A stretch of DNA of 64,000 bases from Tigriopus japonicus (GCA_010645155.1 JAAGOF010000041.1:158425-222424); one strand, 5' to 3'; positions 27,701 through 36,856 are shown, counted from the stretch's first letter. Translations and numbers: made by a program. The notes: generated by a model not told the origin, from the sequence alone.

Positions 27701-28762
27701 CACGGCAACTTTTACATTACCTGATGCTTCTGCACCATGCATTAGACGGAAGAGAGGGACGGGATTTGGCGTCATTGGCCAATATCCTACAAGGTATGAT
27801 ATCCCTGTTTGTCCTTTTGTAATTGCAGATAAATTTATCTTATCCATTGTTTCTAGAATCCATGGCCACAATACCGTGTGACAATGTAGTCAGTCTTCCT
27901 GCGGCAGAATCACGGCGTCGTGCCGCTCTTTTCGTGAATCATTTGCGGAATTGCATTGCATCTTGTAAAAGAACTTTGGTGGAGAACTTGCAGGAAGCTC
28001 AATCTGATGTTGCCGGCAAGCTCAGTCAAAGTATCTATTGGGTCGAATCCATCTTGAGCAAATGTCACGAGGAAGGGGATTTGTTATTTTTCACCATCCG
28101 CACGGATTCAAGTCATGTGAGTGAAATCATTTTTAAAATTATCACTTTCAGAGAGGAATTCCGATTCAAATTAATTACAGGATTCTGGTCGTCGATCTTC
28201 ATGGTTCCGATCGCTTCCACTTTTTGGTCGAAACAGTCAACAATCCTCAACTGCAGCTTACGGAGGATTGGGAATGCCAGGATTAGGTGGAATGACAGGA
28301 CATGGTCATTCTTCAGCTTCTACCACATCAGCCAAGAAATCTAGTAACTGCTTGGTAGAGGTGGTATTGCAATGGTCACCTCAGGATGTCACCCAATGGC
28401 TGGAGTCCATTGGGCTACCCATGTACTCACATGCTTTCTTGGAACACGAAATCAGTGGAACTGAGCTCATGTCTCTGGAACGCAGAGATTTTAAAGATGT
28501 AGGAGTGAGCAAGGTTGGGCACATAAAGCGATTGCAGCATGGTATTAAGGACATTCAACATGGCAAACTTCCTCCACGACTTCTTCAAAGCTCATGCATG
28601 GCCTCTACCAACCCACCCGCATCAGACCCTAACCTTGAACCCATTCAAGGAGTCCCAGTTACCATTTCCGCGTCAGGAATCCCCATTGCGACCACCACCC
28701 TTCCCGGATCCGGCATTGGTTGCGGATTCTCTACCATAGTACCTACCACAAAGTACAACTAA
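9500..28762 (+). CDS. DGKH: Type II diacylglycerol kinase (delta/eta class), 3' 22 exons of the gene
   Basis: The enzyme phosphorylates diacylglycerol with ATP to give phosphatidic acid, ending DAG signalling at membranes. Exons: 9500-9582, 9651-9784, 13709-13937, 14963-15125, 15193-15295, 16633-16781, 16852-17040, 17109-17268, 21764-21967, 23953-24159, 24228-24405, 24447-24655, 24725-25027, 25097-25391, 25813-25938, 26389-26494, 26574-26741, 26815-26998, 27307-27516, 27577-27793, 27857-28116, 28181-28762. All borders fit GT-AG and the frame is continuous for about 1480 residues. Domain order is C1-C1-catalytic-long Ser/Glu-rich linker-accessory-SAM, which defines type II DGKs. The PH domain expected before the first C1 was not found, so the true 5' end lies upstream, inside or outside the window. 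The start at 9500 is uncertain: an in-frame stop at 9480-9482 forces an acceptor after it, at 9487 or 9499. Delta versus eta cannot be separated with certainty; linker and accessory wording favour the arthropod eta form. Confidence 0.96.
10088..10770. repeat. 31-bp minisatellite with 217-bp higher-order period
   Basis: About 22 tandem copies of a 31-bp AT-rich unit whose variable half is TAATTGTAATTAATTACAT and whose constant half is TTGAGATCAAAG. Variants (TAACTAATT, ATCTGAG, TTTGACATC, TTTAAGATC, GATCAACG) recur in the same order: the TTTAAGATC variant starts at 10324 and again at 10541, a shift of exactly 217 = 7 x 31. Flanks 10033-10087 and 10771-10810 are degenerate inverted (GTAATTGTAATT / AATTACAATTAC) sequence. 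The array lies wholly in the DGK intron 9785-13708. Confidence 0.93.
13709..13937 (+). CDS. DGKH: DGK exon encoding second C1 zinc finger
   Basis: The acceptor CTTTACAG ends at 13708 and the donor follows 13937. The peptide contains [18 protein letters not shown] and then [19 protein letters not shown], the strongly conserved second C1 finger of type II DGKs. The exon starts in phase 0, joining CITEDQ, and ends in phase 1. The preceding intron, 9785-13708, holds a large minisatellite. Confidence 0.95.
14963..17040 (+). CDS. DGKH: DGK exons encoding the catalytic domain
   Basis: Four exons (14963-15125, 15193-15295, 16633-16781, 16852-17040) encode the DAGK catalytic domain. Visible motifs are [20 protein letters not shown], the ATP-binding glycine loop [12 protein letters not shown], and [16 protein letters not shown], then LLDRWSIM at the exit of the domain. 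Intron phases are 2, 0 and 2, and all junctions restore frame. The key glycines and the GGDG core are intact, so the enzyme is predicted active. The stretch [15 protein letters not shown], spanning the 15296-16632 intron, differs from the HKQCQLGVLPLG type I recall in other animals but is the same length. Confidence 0.96.
15989..16146. mobile_element. Palindromic miniature element (foldback) in a DGK intron
   Basis: Two inverted arms of about 70 bp meet with almost no loop. The left arm begins CTCGGAAAAATATTTTGTTT and the right arm, reverse complemented, begins CTCGGAGAAATATTTTCTTT. Both continue through GAAATTCCAGACGTTTCA and GTCAGCTGA. A related element at 44969-45129 shares the CCAGACGTT core, which supports a dispersed family. 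No target duplication is clear. Confidence 0.75.
17109..25938 (+). CDS. DGKH: DGK exons encoding the long acidic/Ser-rich linker that splits the catalytic region
   Basis: Eight exons (17109-17268, 21764-21967, 23953-24159, 24228-24405, 24447-24655, 24725-25027, 25097-25391, 25813-25938) encode about 560 residues rich in Ser, Glu, Asp and Pro, as in other type II DGKs. A leucine-rich helix ([20 protein letters not shown]) opens the 23953 exon and could form a coiled coil. Exon 24447-24655 has two in-frame acceptors: AG at 24445-24446, or AG at 24487-24488, which drops 14 codons. A 54-nt phase 0-0 candidate cassette exon lies at 22088-22141. The linker sequence is poorly conserved, so exon membership rests on splice signals and frame rather than homology. 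Confidence 0.85.
17685..17717. mobile_element. 33-bp end-only remnant of the TAGAGC...GCTCTA element family
   Basis: The sequence starts TAGAGCGGTGTAATATAATA and ends AATAGCGCTCTA, and is flanked by GTTTTGAC (17677-17684) and GTTTTGAA (17718-17725), a 7/8 match. The ends match those of the 464-bp element at 54730-55193. It sits in the DGK intron 17269-21763. Confidence 0.65.
18220..19198. mobile_element. Inner hAT-like non-autonomous transposon (979 bp) nested in the 18027-19838 element
   Basis: Near-perfect terminal repeats start TAGGGACAGGAACTTTAGAC and end in the complement of TAGGGACAGGAAGTTTAGAC, flanked by the exact 8-bp duplication CTCATCAC (18212-18219 and 19199-19206). Sub-terminal regions are built of repeated TTCGTCTTTTTTCGTCTAAT-like motifs on both sides. 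A palindromic insert (18764-18955) occupies the middle. No coding capacity seen. Confidence 0.9.
18764..18955. mobile_element. Palindromic miniature element nested inside the inner hAT-like element
   Basis: Inverted arms of about 50 bp: left CTCAATAGAGGATTTTAAAC then CAAGCTTGAAAAATT; right complement AATTTTTCAAGCTTGGTTTA then TCCTCTATTG. The spacer is about 80 bp. The motif TCAAGCTTGGTTTAA also occurs at about 10947-10961, so the family is dispersed. Target duplication not resolved. Confidence 0.65.
19920..20290 (+). repeat. Dispersed repeat, copy 1 (second copy at 49360-49640)
   Basis: Shares in order CAGGCCCCAGCTG, GTGCCCAAACAAGTTC, GTTTGTTTGGGCACAA, AAATCAAGTTTT, and CTCGTCCAACAAAA-like blocks with 49360-49640. 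The internal pair GTGCCCAAAC / GTTTGGGCAC is inverted, so the unit can fold. Class unknown. This copy is in a DGK intron; the other is in an intron of the lectin-like gene. Confidence 0.6.
26389..27516 (+). CDS. DGKH: DGK exons encoding the accessory (DAGKa) domain
   Basis: Exons 26389-26494, 26574-26741, 26815-26998 and 27307-27516. Recognisable blocks are [91 protein letters not shown] and [19 protein letters not shown]. The order and content match the accessory domain that packs against the catalytic domain. Compared with the Drosophila and vertebrate sequences I recall, the loop after HNKREE lacks an HPEKC-like stretch and runs directly into SSKSRSR. The DFHNKREE wording is the arthropod-like version. 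Confidence 0.96.
27577..28762 (+). CDS. DGKH: DGK C-terminal exons with SAM domain and stop
   Basis: Exons 27577-27793 and 27857-28116 encode a mostly helical, poorly conserved segment. The terminal exon 28181-28762 encodes a Gly/Ser-rich stretch and then a SAM domain (about 28351-28560) with [40 protein letters not shown] and [13 protein letters not shown] domains of DGK delta/eta make head-to-tail polymers that hold the enzyme off the membrane. A Pro/Thr-rich tail of about 65 residues follows before the TAA-type stop at 28760-28762, longer than in family members I recall. Confidence 0.95.
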
Positions 28763-28845
28763 TACAGATTCAGCCACGTCGGTCGTGTTTGCTCTGACTG
28801 TTTTTAAAAAATATCTCCTGTTAACATCCTCTACTATCACCCAGA

Positions 28846-28851
28846 AATAAA
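28846..28851 (+). terminator. Polyadenylation signal AATAAA of the DGK gene
   Basis: A canonical AATAAA lies 84 bp after the DGK stop codon, in the sense orientation. It is the only such hexamer noticed in the first 100 bp of 3' UTR. Confidence 0.7.
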
Positions 28852-29117
28852 CCGACAAAGCAGAACAGGTCTTCAATAATTTAGTTAACTTGAATAGTAA
28901 AACGCAGAAGAAAAAATAGGAACGCGCACATTGTCCACCCTTCAATGCAATGGTGAATGCCGATGCTTCTCTTTATCATAATACCATTCAAATAATAGAC
29001 ACTGGGATTGCAGATAAGAAATTTGATAAAAACCCACATGCGAAAAAAAATTGCAATTATCCATCATCATTGCATTGCATTAAATTTATTTTTTCCTAAT
29101 TTGACTTGAACGTACGT

Positions 29118-29660
29118 AGTAGCATTTATAGACTTTCGGAAGGTGTTTGATTTTGTCAAAAGGACTAAGCTATACCTGAAGCTTCAGACCATGGGGATTC
29201 CCTCATCATTATGAAAACTTCTCTTTTATTCGATCCGAGGCACCAATTTCTAAGTTACTAGCGGGGAGAAGAAAAGTCCCCCGATGAAAACTACCAATGG
29301 AGTCCTTCAAGGTGATTTATTGAGTCCTCTCCATTTCACCTCTTTCTCTACGATCTACCCGTCCCCTTGGAACCAATTGGAGCAAAGTTACAGGACCGTA
29401 CGATATAATACAGAATATATGCTGACGACTTGTGCCTTCAAGGCAACTCTCCCAAAAAGGCCTGCAGATCCAACTGGATTGCCCTACGATATTCAGTAAT
29501 GATACTGGCTTGCAGATAAATGAAAAGTCTAAAATCCTGATCTTTCACAAAGTTCGTTATGATGAGTGTGAATTCAAGATAAATGGATGAATTCTAGAAA
29601 GGGTGAAACACGTTTAATTACCTAAGGATTGCGTTTTCGAGCTAACACTTATTCTTGACC
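29118..29660 (+). pseudogene. Degenerate LINE reverse transcriptase relic
   Basis: Scattered frames preserve reverse transcriptase landmarks in the right order: an IDFRKVFDFV-like motif A (about 29126), NGVLQGDLLSPLHF motif B (about 29297-29340), YADDLC motif C (about 29420), and IFHKV after it (about 29540). Stops and frameshifts separate them. It is shorter and more decayed than the LINE at the right end of the window and does not look like the same family. Related-looking debris continues toward 30000. Confidence 0.75.
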
Positions 29661-30003
29661 CACCTGAACCTGATTGATCGCGAATAGAGGCTGATCCAAA
29701 ATTGAATATCTATTCCCAAAGATCTCCCTGAAGAATTTGGTTAGCTTTCTTCGAATTTTTCAGTGCTTCGGCTTCACCTTGTTTGAATCGGAATTGCAAT
29801 GTGGATTTCCAAAACTGTCGCCAAAGGAACCTGGAGCAAAATAAAGGCGACTTGGACAAGCACTGTCCAATTAATAATAAATACGCTTAAAAATATTTGG
29901 GAATGGGACACTGTAATCGCAAGCGTTTTCTTTTCTTACCGCTGGAGCCACCACCCCAACTTCAATCCGCCTGTCTTAGCTCGGAAGAAGCGAGAGTGCT
30001 TCA

Positions 30004-30456
30004 GTTAAAACGTGATAAATCCCTCCTGTGAAAGGCCTTTTGCCAAAATGAGAACAGAATTGATTAGGGTAGAGACATATCTAAGTCATCAAACAATCAC
30101 TCTCAACATTGGTTGACAAAATGCTGAGGATTTTACAATCAAAATGATAGCGATGATATTACGCTTCTTCACAGTCCAGCCCTACTTTGCCCATCTGCCA
30201 GTCTGCGCTCCGTTACCTTAGCGGGAAATTTCAAAATTGCTCGCTCTCTCCTCAAAGGCAGACGAGACGCGGCAGCTGAGGCTGGAGTGTGAGGAAAAGT
30301 GATATCATCACTATCATTTTGATCGTAAAATGCTCGGCATTTTGTCAACCAATGTTGAGAGTGATTGTTTGATGACTTAGATATGTCTCTAACCTAATCA
30401 ATTCTGTTCTCATTTTGGCAAAAGGCCTTTCAGAGGAGGGATTTATCACGTTTTAA
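30004..30456. mobile_element. Long-armed palindromic element with TTAA ends
   Basis: Two arms of about 170 bp are inverted copies: TTAAAACGTGATAAATCCCT at the left, and AGGGATTTATCACGTTTTAA at the right. Both continue through CAAAATGAGAACAGAATTGA and CATCAAACAATCACTCTCAA. TTAA at both tips (30004-30007, 30453-30456) fits a piggyBac/Kolobok-like TTAA target duplication with AACGTG termini, but TTAA is self-complementary so this is not proof. It abuts the truncated 3' edge of the BEL/Pao ORF. Confidence 0.8.
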
Positions 30457-30459
30457 CTT

Positions 30460-33400
30460 TTAGGTCTTGCCCATGGCACTGGTGCATTGGTTGAGTCTTA
30501 GTGGATCGCGCTTGAGCTTGTCCAATGTAGCCTTTGTTCTTAGGTAAACGGCCCTCTGGTTATTTGGCATAGTTGGAATATCCTCCTTGAATGGCAACGG
30601 AGTCTCAAGGTTCCCTTCAGCATTAACGTGAATGCCGTTTCCAATGACGCGAAGAAATTTCTTGTCTTCTTGACTATGGGCGTCGAACTCGTCATCGGGA
30701 CTAGTTTGAAATACCTCCTCGGGATTCAAGGGGATATTCCGCCTCTGTGGCTTGTGGAAAGAGTGAAAAGCTTTAAAGTGTTCGTGATTGCATTGTACGG
30801 AACTGTGCATAATACGGAATTCTCTGGTGTTTTCACTGTCCTCGTGGTCAATAGTGCAAGCCGGTCCCACCAAGGCCCACCCAAGGGATGTGTGGTGGGC
30901 GAAAGGATGATGTTCACCATAAGTTGTTGTTCTCATAACATCACCAGAATCGCGGCCAATAAGAAGTAAAACTTCCGCAGTATGGTCCAAATCCTGGAAA
31001 TGAGCAGCATACTTGGCGACGTGGGGGTGGCCTAGAACTGTAGTAGGGGTAGCCACCTCATTCCTGGTGTCTGGTATCATTGTATTCTCGAACGTCTTGG
31101 CAAGGTTGAATGCTCTAAGTTCCCCAACACCTCTGACACTCAATCCTTCTAACACGCGGCCGTCTTGTGGGTAACGATGTCCACTGAGGGTTGAAATGGT
31201 ATAAGATTGCATAGGGTAGGTGAGTTTGAAGAATTCAAACACTTTTTCGTCCGCAAACGTGGTGGTCGATTGCTCGTCTAAGATAGCATAGCATCGCAGT
31301 TTGGTCTTGGTGATGCCAGGTAAGGAAATGTCCACCAACAGAGTCTTACTGCAGTTTTTGCTTTGGGTGGATGTCCCACAAATATTGCTGCATAAAGATA
31401 TTTTGCTTTTCTGTTCAAGAACTTGAGATTGGTTCCCTTGACTGTAAAAGCTATTTGGTTTGTCTAACCTATTATGATCGGACTGCTTTCTTAATCCCTC
31501 GTTGTTGGAGTTTGCGCGTACTTCTTGGTGCAATAACGAGTGATGGGAAGGCGATTGACAGTGTGAACACAAGAGCGCAGATGAACATCTCTCAGAAGTG
31601 TGTTGACCAAGGCAGCGATAACAGAGGCCCTCTTCCCGAGCAATTTTTCGCCGTTCGTCGATCTGAAGCGAGGCAAATGAATGACACCGACCAGTCCCGT
31701 GCTTGGAAGGGTGGTGAATCACACAATTCTTAATTTGTGGCTCGGCTTCGGAGTAAGCAGGGACTGGTGCCTTAGAACCTTGCTTAGAATTGGCGAGGAG
31801 AAAACTCTGAGACGATTTATTTTCTTCGAGTGTCACCATGGCAACTTTGTTCGAGGACTCTCTAGATGGACTGGCTGATTGGAAGAAGCTTGGATCATTG
31901 AATTCATTGGCTAATTCGGACAGAAACTGAACAAATTGGACGAAGGGAGGATGCTGGCCTCCATGCTTAGTCTTGTATCTTGTTCCGACCTTCCGCCACC
32001 TATTTTGCAAGTGATCTGGTAGCTTGTCTTTTATGGGTCGCAGGCCATCCCCGTAGTTAAGACTCTGGAGGCTTGGAACCACTCTCAGGTGGGCGTTGAT
32101 CACCACGCACAAGTCCTCGAGGTCCCTCAATTTAGTGCCGAGTGTGGAGTCGGATTTCATGATGGGAAACTGATGAAGCTTTGCCCTCAGATTGTTAGCG
32201 ATGTTCTCACTTGTCCCATATCTTTCGCGGAGTTTATTCCAAATCGATTGAAGAGCATAGTTTGGATCTGATGCGGCTGCTGCAAGGTAGTTGTTCACGA
32301 GTAGGTTTGCTTCTCCAACGGTATTGGCCTTCAAGATGCTAATATGATCCATTGCCGTGAGTTGCAAGCCCCTCGTACGATTTTCCAACAATGCCGACCA
32401 AGTAAAAAATCGTTCCTCCTGACCTGCTCCAGCAAAGGGGTCCGAAGATTTCTCGAACAACTCTTTGCGCATGAGGTAGTCTGACGCTCCCATGGCGGCT
32501 GGAACAGATTGGCTCCATGCATTATTGATGGGCATTTGCACGTCGGATCTTGGTACATAGTTTTGTCTATCTTGCAAGAAATTGGGCCTACTCTCGGTGG
32601 CTAAACAGGCCGTAGCTTCTGCTTGCATTTGATACCCTTCATCATGGCGAATGATGTCTCTTTTAGGCCTGAAAATATTGGTATCATCCGTGGCGTGAGC
32701 GCTCATGGTTTGAGTGTCGGGAACTCTTGTGTTTGTGGCATAGCCAGACTGATGAGGGTTTTTTGATTGAGACATCGAGTCTGATCGCCTTATCCAAGGC
32801 TGGATGCGGTCTGGCCCGTCCAATTGGAATTGATTGAAATGATTTTGTGTGTCTACCTCTTCTTCATTTAGGGCCCTTAACTGATCTTCTGTTTGGGACA
32901 TAGACGCTAGTTCGACTTCGATCAATTGTTCTTTCTTCTCCCTCTCCAGACGTCTCTGTTCAGCCTTAATTTGAGAGTCTCGTTCCTCCATTTGGTTATT
33001 CAAGGTTTCTTGGCTTTGACGTTTCTCTCTATCAATTTTCTGACGTTCAAGCTCTAGACGATCGTGTTCCTTTTCATAATGTTGAACGGCCCTAGTCTTT
33101 TGGAGTTCAGTAAAAAGGTCGCGTCTCCTTTGTTCTTGGTCTGCTTGAGACATTTGGCTAGTTCTTGTAGTTTGGGTGATGTTTGACATTTGATCTGCTC
33201 CCTCCAATTGTAAATCTCTGTTGATGGATTCCAGATATTCTCGAGAGAACCTGTTGTTCTTTGTCCTCTCGAGTCGTACTTCGTTGGCTTGGGCCATGCT
33301 TCCAATCTTGATGTATCTTTCCATGAGGTCCTTTGCCGAGATGTTGAATATCTTTGAGGCTGCTTTGAGTTTGGCAGCCATTTGAACGAGTTCTTCGATT

Positions 33401-33546
33401 GACTCATCCTCCGTTCTCTCTCCACGAGCGTCTTGTAGCTCTTGGAGATGACTGCCGTATTGAATATTCAATTGTTGGATTGTACTTTGCTTTGTGCGGG
33501 TGCCTGTTGCTCCTGCAACTTCATGATATTGTTCGCGGGATGACAT
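30460..33546 (-). CDS. BEL/Pao LTR retrotransposon gag-protease polyprotein, truncated before the reverse transcriptase
   Basis: A single open frame of 1028 codons. Rough order: Gln/Glu/Arg-rich coiled coil (residues ~130-235), Pao-type gag region around LQSIWNKLRERYGTSENIAN (~430-520), CCHC-like zinc knuckles CYRCLGQHTSERC and CSHCQSPSHHSLLH (~645-680), then a retropepsin-like region with CYAILDEQSTTTF (~755), and the start of the RT region at RDPLRLNQCTSAMGKT where a stop follows. An intact BEL/Pao element would continue with RT, RNase H and integrase. The ORF is unusually well preserved for a truncated element, which suggests recent loss. The protease active site reads LDEQS rather than the classical D-[ST]-G; I recall similar DDQS forms in BEL/Pao proteases of other invertebrates. 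Confidence 0.88.
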   Translation of the reverse strand: MSSREQYHEVAGATGTRTKQSTIQQLNIQYGSHLQELQDARGERTEDESIEELVQMAAKLKAASKIFNISAKDLMERYIKIGSMAQANEVRLERTKNNRFSREYLESINRDLQLEGADQMSNITQTTRTSQMSQADQEQRRRDLFTELQKTRAVQHYEKEHDRLELERQKIDREKRQSQETLNNQMEERDSQIKAEQRRLEREKKEQLIEVELASMSQTEDQLRALNEEEVDTQNHFNQFQLDGPDRIQPWIRRSDSMSQSKNPHQSGYATNTRVPDTQTMSAHATDDTNIFRPKRDIIRHDEGYQMQAEATACLATESRPNFLQDRQNYVPRSDVQMPINNAWSQSVPAAMGASDYLMRKELFEKSSDPFAGAGQEERFFTWSALLENRTRGLQLTAMDHISILKANTVGEANLLVNNYLAAAASDPNYALQSIWNKLRERYGTSENIANNLRAKLHQFPIMKSDSTLGTKLRDLEDLCVVINAHLRVVPSLQSLNYGDGLRPIKDKLPDHLQNRWRKVGTRYKTKHGGQHPPFVQFVQFLSELANEFNDPSFFQSASPSRESSNKVAMVTLEENKSSQSFLLANSKQGSKAPVPAYSEAEPQIKNCVIHHPSKHGTGRCHSFASLQIDERRKIAREEGLCYRCLGQHTSERCSSALLCSHCQSPSHHSLLHQEVRANSNNEGLRKQSDHNRLDKPNSFYSQGNQSQVLEQKSKISLCSNICGTSTQSKNCSKTLLVDISLPGITKTKLRCYAILDEQSTTTFADEKVFEFFKLTYPMQSYTISTLSGHRYPQDGRVLEGLSVRGVGELRAFNLAKTFENTMIPDTRNEVATPTTVLGHPHVAKYAAHFQDLDHTAEVLLLIGRDSGDVMRTTTYGEHHPFAHHTSLGWALVGPACTIDHEDSENTREFRIMHSSVQCNHEHFKAFHSFHKPQRRNIPLNPEEVFQTSPDDEFDAHSQEDKKFLRVIGNGIHVNAEGNLETPLPFKEDIPTMPNNQRAVYLRTKATLDKLKRDPLRLNQCTSAMGKT

Positions 33547-33648
33547 TTCTGAGGCTGTATAATGATGTTTTTAGGCGCACTGGTTATAATTTGTCACTTT
33601 GACGAGACTGAGCTTCAGGTCTCCAATAACCATCAACACCATCCAAGA

Positions 33649-33974
33649 TGTGGAAAGTGGAGTGGGTCGACAAGACTAAAGAACTTTAATTCTTGATAGT
33701 TTATTTGTGACTGAAATGAATGTTTTATAATATAAGTGAATGGGAAGGAAAGTAAAATAAAGTGGTCAGATGGCTAAAACGATAGTCTTACCAAATTATG
33801 GGAGACCTTGACGCAATAATAGTTATTGGAATATGAATATGGTACATTAAACTTATTTGTTCACTGGCTCGATCCATGGAGATAGCTGATAAAGAACAAC
33901 CGCTGATCACCGGGGTGACGACCACTTTTGATTCAGCTTGCTGACATGACATCTTTCAAGACACATGTTCAACA
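33649..33974 (-). repeat. Candidate 5' LTR of the BEL/Pao element
   Basis: On the minus strand, upstream of the gag start, a segment runs from TGTTGAACATGTG to TTTCCACA, i.e. with TG...CA ends, and contains AATAAAC (polyadenylation-like) near its 3' part. About 100 bp of leader separate it from the gag ATG. There is no second LTR in the window to compare, so the borders are guesses. Confidence 0.35.
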
Positions 33975-34483
33975 GTTAACCGTTAATAAGGAATAAATGA
34001 CGTTGTTTCAAAATATAGCCTCGGCCTCATACCATTTTTTCAAAAATCGGAGTTCGTGTCCACCCCTTTCAGGGGTTCCTGCCCTACCGTTCATCCCAAT
34101 AGCAGGCACTGTGGCTCTCGAGCATTATTTGAAGTGGGCCGTGGAAAAACGAGTGGACGCCATAGCTGGCTTGGGAATTCTACATGCCACCCAATTCGAG
34201 ATGTTTGGTATACCGTATATCTTAAATCGGACAGTACTATCGGAATTGAGAGAGAATCAACGTGGTTCCGGAGCACCCGTTAAAAATTGGTAATATATCC
34301 TCCAACCCAAATTACAGAGCTTGTATCATAAGCGAAGTCTGTGACTCTGATCATCAAGTAAACTGCACGAGAAAGGATTTCCATTTAAGGACCGCTGATT
34401 CGTGCATATGCAGAGCAAGCCTGGAACCTAATCATACACACCATCTAACTTACCAATGCTGTCCCCTTAATACATAACGATAG

Positions 34484-35560
34484 TGACGGATGAAAATCTT
34501 GGTTATTAGAGTGGGTGAGTCAGATTGAACAGATCCTTCGTCGGTTTCAGTCGTTGATGGAATTGGGCAGGAAGCCGGATGAAGGTGCGCGACCTAGAGC
34601 GCTATAATAAATAGCGCTCTAGCGCGATCAATATTCCAAATGGATGTCTGGCCAAGGGCAATAAGGTGTTGTCCAGTCCTTGATCGGGAATGACAGCATG
34701 TGTCTAAACATTGTCTCCAGATAGGTAAGGTTCCTGACACTGTTGGACACGAACCTTGCCAGCCCGGTGGTGAAGGACTCAGTTTAGCATAGGAAATGCG
34801 TCCATGCATTATTGGCATATTGGGGCACGCAGAGGTATCATTTGAGGAATTTGGTGAAGGTTTTGAGGGCGTTTTGGGTGGACCTGGGCGAAGCCAGTGG
34901 TGAAGGCCGTAGAGGAAGATGGGGGTGATGAAAGTCCGGAAGAGTTGAAGTACTATTGGTAGAGGAAGATTCTTGATAGGCAGACTATTGCAAATGTATC
35001 TGATCCTGGCCCTGGCCTTGGTTATTGCTGATTTAAGGCGATTAGTGAAGGAGAGTTGGGTGGTAAAGGTGAAACCGACATTGTTGAAAGTCTTGACGTG
35101 GGTGGTAAACGACCTTTATGGAAGACCGTGGTCTTCGTCTTGATGGTGTGGACTTGAAGGCCGTTCTCTTGGCGATAACCGTGGAGAGCATTGATGGCAT
35201 TTTGCAATTCCACGGCTTAATCAGCCAAGAGAACCACGTCGTCTGCATATTGGAAGTATTGAATGGAACTTTGGTTGATTGTGGATCCTTGGTGAGTAAG
35301 GGCTTAAGGCAGATCGGAAACATAAAAATTGAGGAAGAGAAGAGAAGAAGAATTGAAGAAGAAGATTGAAGAGAAGAACGAATGGAGCATTTGAGTCCTG
35401 CATAGATTTTGGCTAGCAGGACACATATTCCTAAGAGTTGGAGTTTGAGAAACAACCGCGTTTGGTCCACCCTGTTGAATGCTTTTGAAAAATCCACAAA
35501 GCATCCGTAAACTCTCCCTTGATGTTGGAATACACAATTTCAAGTACAGGGCTTGGTGAC
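34484..35560 (-). pseudogene. Decayed, 3'-truncated copy of the LINE found at 62307-64000
   Basis: Colinear with about 62375-63480. Shared peptides include the FVDFSKAFNRVDQTRLFLKL-like block and the ELQNAINALHGY-QENGLQV block. It carries frameshifts, a 27-bp insertion at 34595-34621, and a purine-rich GAAGAAGA-type tract at about 35330-35378 that replaces the segment holding the PPQGDPLSP motif. It therefore cannot encode an active reverse transcriptase. Confidence 0.88.
34595..34621. mobile_element. 27-bp end-only remnant of the TAGAGC...GCTCTA element family
   Basis: It begins TAGAGCGCTATAATAAA and ends AATAGCGCTCTA, flanked by GCGCGACC (34587-34594) and GCGCGATC (34622-34629), a 7/8 match. 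The related LINE copy at about 62483 reads GGTGCGAGACCGCCAATATTCC-like sequence without the insertion, giving an approximate empty site. Confidence 0.75.
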
Positions 35561-36856
35561 TCGCGAATAATTTCAGTGTCATTTCTCCAAGACCTCTCAG
35601 ACGAACTTTCATACTTTATTTTGATGATTCAGCACCACGCAATCTCGATTTTTTGATCGCGTGAAAGTTTTTTTAACACAATAAAAATATTTCCACTTGC
35701 CGTCTTATTTGTCTCAAAAAAAGAGTAATGAAGTCAATAAAAAGTTAGATCTTCTTATGAAATGAGCTCTCGTCTCACAACTGTGGGGTTGCTTGGACAC
35801 CCTATTTTTCATAAAAATGCGGCTGAAATCTACTGACAATGGTTTTCGTCAGGGCCATCAGATAGCTGTAAATTATATTTTACAATGTAATTAACACGAT
35901 CTGCAATGTTTTCCAAAATCACATTAATGAGGGAAGAATTTAAAAAATGGTGAAAATTGTCTGTTTCATTGAAAATGACATACAAAAAGTTACTTTTTAC
36001 GTAAAATTCAGGATAAAGAAGCAATGGTATATAATGTATTTCATTTGTTATTAAGCATATTTAGGTTATCATCAGGCCCACTAGATAGTTGTAAATGGCA
36101 TTTTACTTTGTAATAACAAAAAAAAGTAGTTTTTGCCCAAAATTACAAAAATTGGGAAATTTTCGAAAAGGGTAGAAAAAATGCCTGTTTTGTTGAGAAC
36201 GATCTACAAAAAAGATGTCAAAATCAAAATAGGAATAGAAGCCGTTATTTTGGCAACAATTGTGACAAAAGATTGTGAAAAAGACTTTAGGACCGTTTTC
36301 TGCCCGTGAAATAAAATGTAGATACTGCGAGTATGAGAAAAGAATAGTTTTTAAGGCAATAAAGTGAGAAAAGTGTTTATAAAAATTAGCAAAAAATCCA
36401 ATTTTGTTACATTATTTCTCAAAAAAAGCTATCAAAAATAATAAACTTATTGGCGATTTTTTTTCATAAATTTGGTGGCCCTGGTTATCATATACAATAC
36501 CTGAAAATAGTTTAGCAGTCTGTTAATCACCAACTCCTCATCTTTAATTACAACCTTGGATTCGAGAAGTGCCTTTTTTGTGGGAGCTACATAGTATGTG
36601 AGTGGTTTAGCATGTACAGGATTAGCTGATTGTGGTTGCCCTCCTATAAATTTCACTTGGATTGACTGGAATCGAGGAGAACTTTTGGACAAATACGAAT
36701 TTCATTTCAGTCCAACCGCTTTTTCTGGATTATACTATATGCTCAAGCACAATAGTTCTTGGCTAAACAAACTACTATTATCGGAAAAGACGCATAGAGT
36801 TTGAAAGAATCACAAATGTACCAAGTTTAACAACAAATGAAAGCGTAAAAGACGTT
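35561..36856. other. AT-rich spacer with a weak internal duplication; no gene seen
   Basis: 35852-35890 and 36072-36118 share TCAGGGCC-like, AGATAG-TGTAAAT and TTTACA-TGTAAT sequence, an old direct repeat with an offset of about 220 bp. Short frames on both strands resemble nothing I know. This is the 3' flank of the lectin-like gene. Confidence 0.5.

Noticed and set aside
33997..34293. 98-codon plus-strand frame
   Set aside because: No recognisable domain, overlaps other frames on both strands, and no splice or promoter context.
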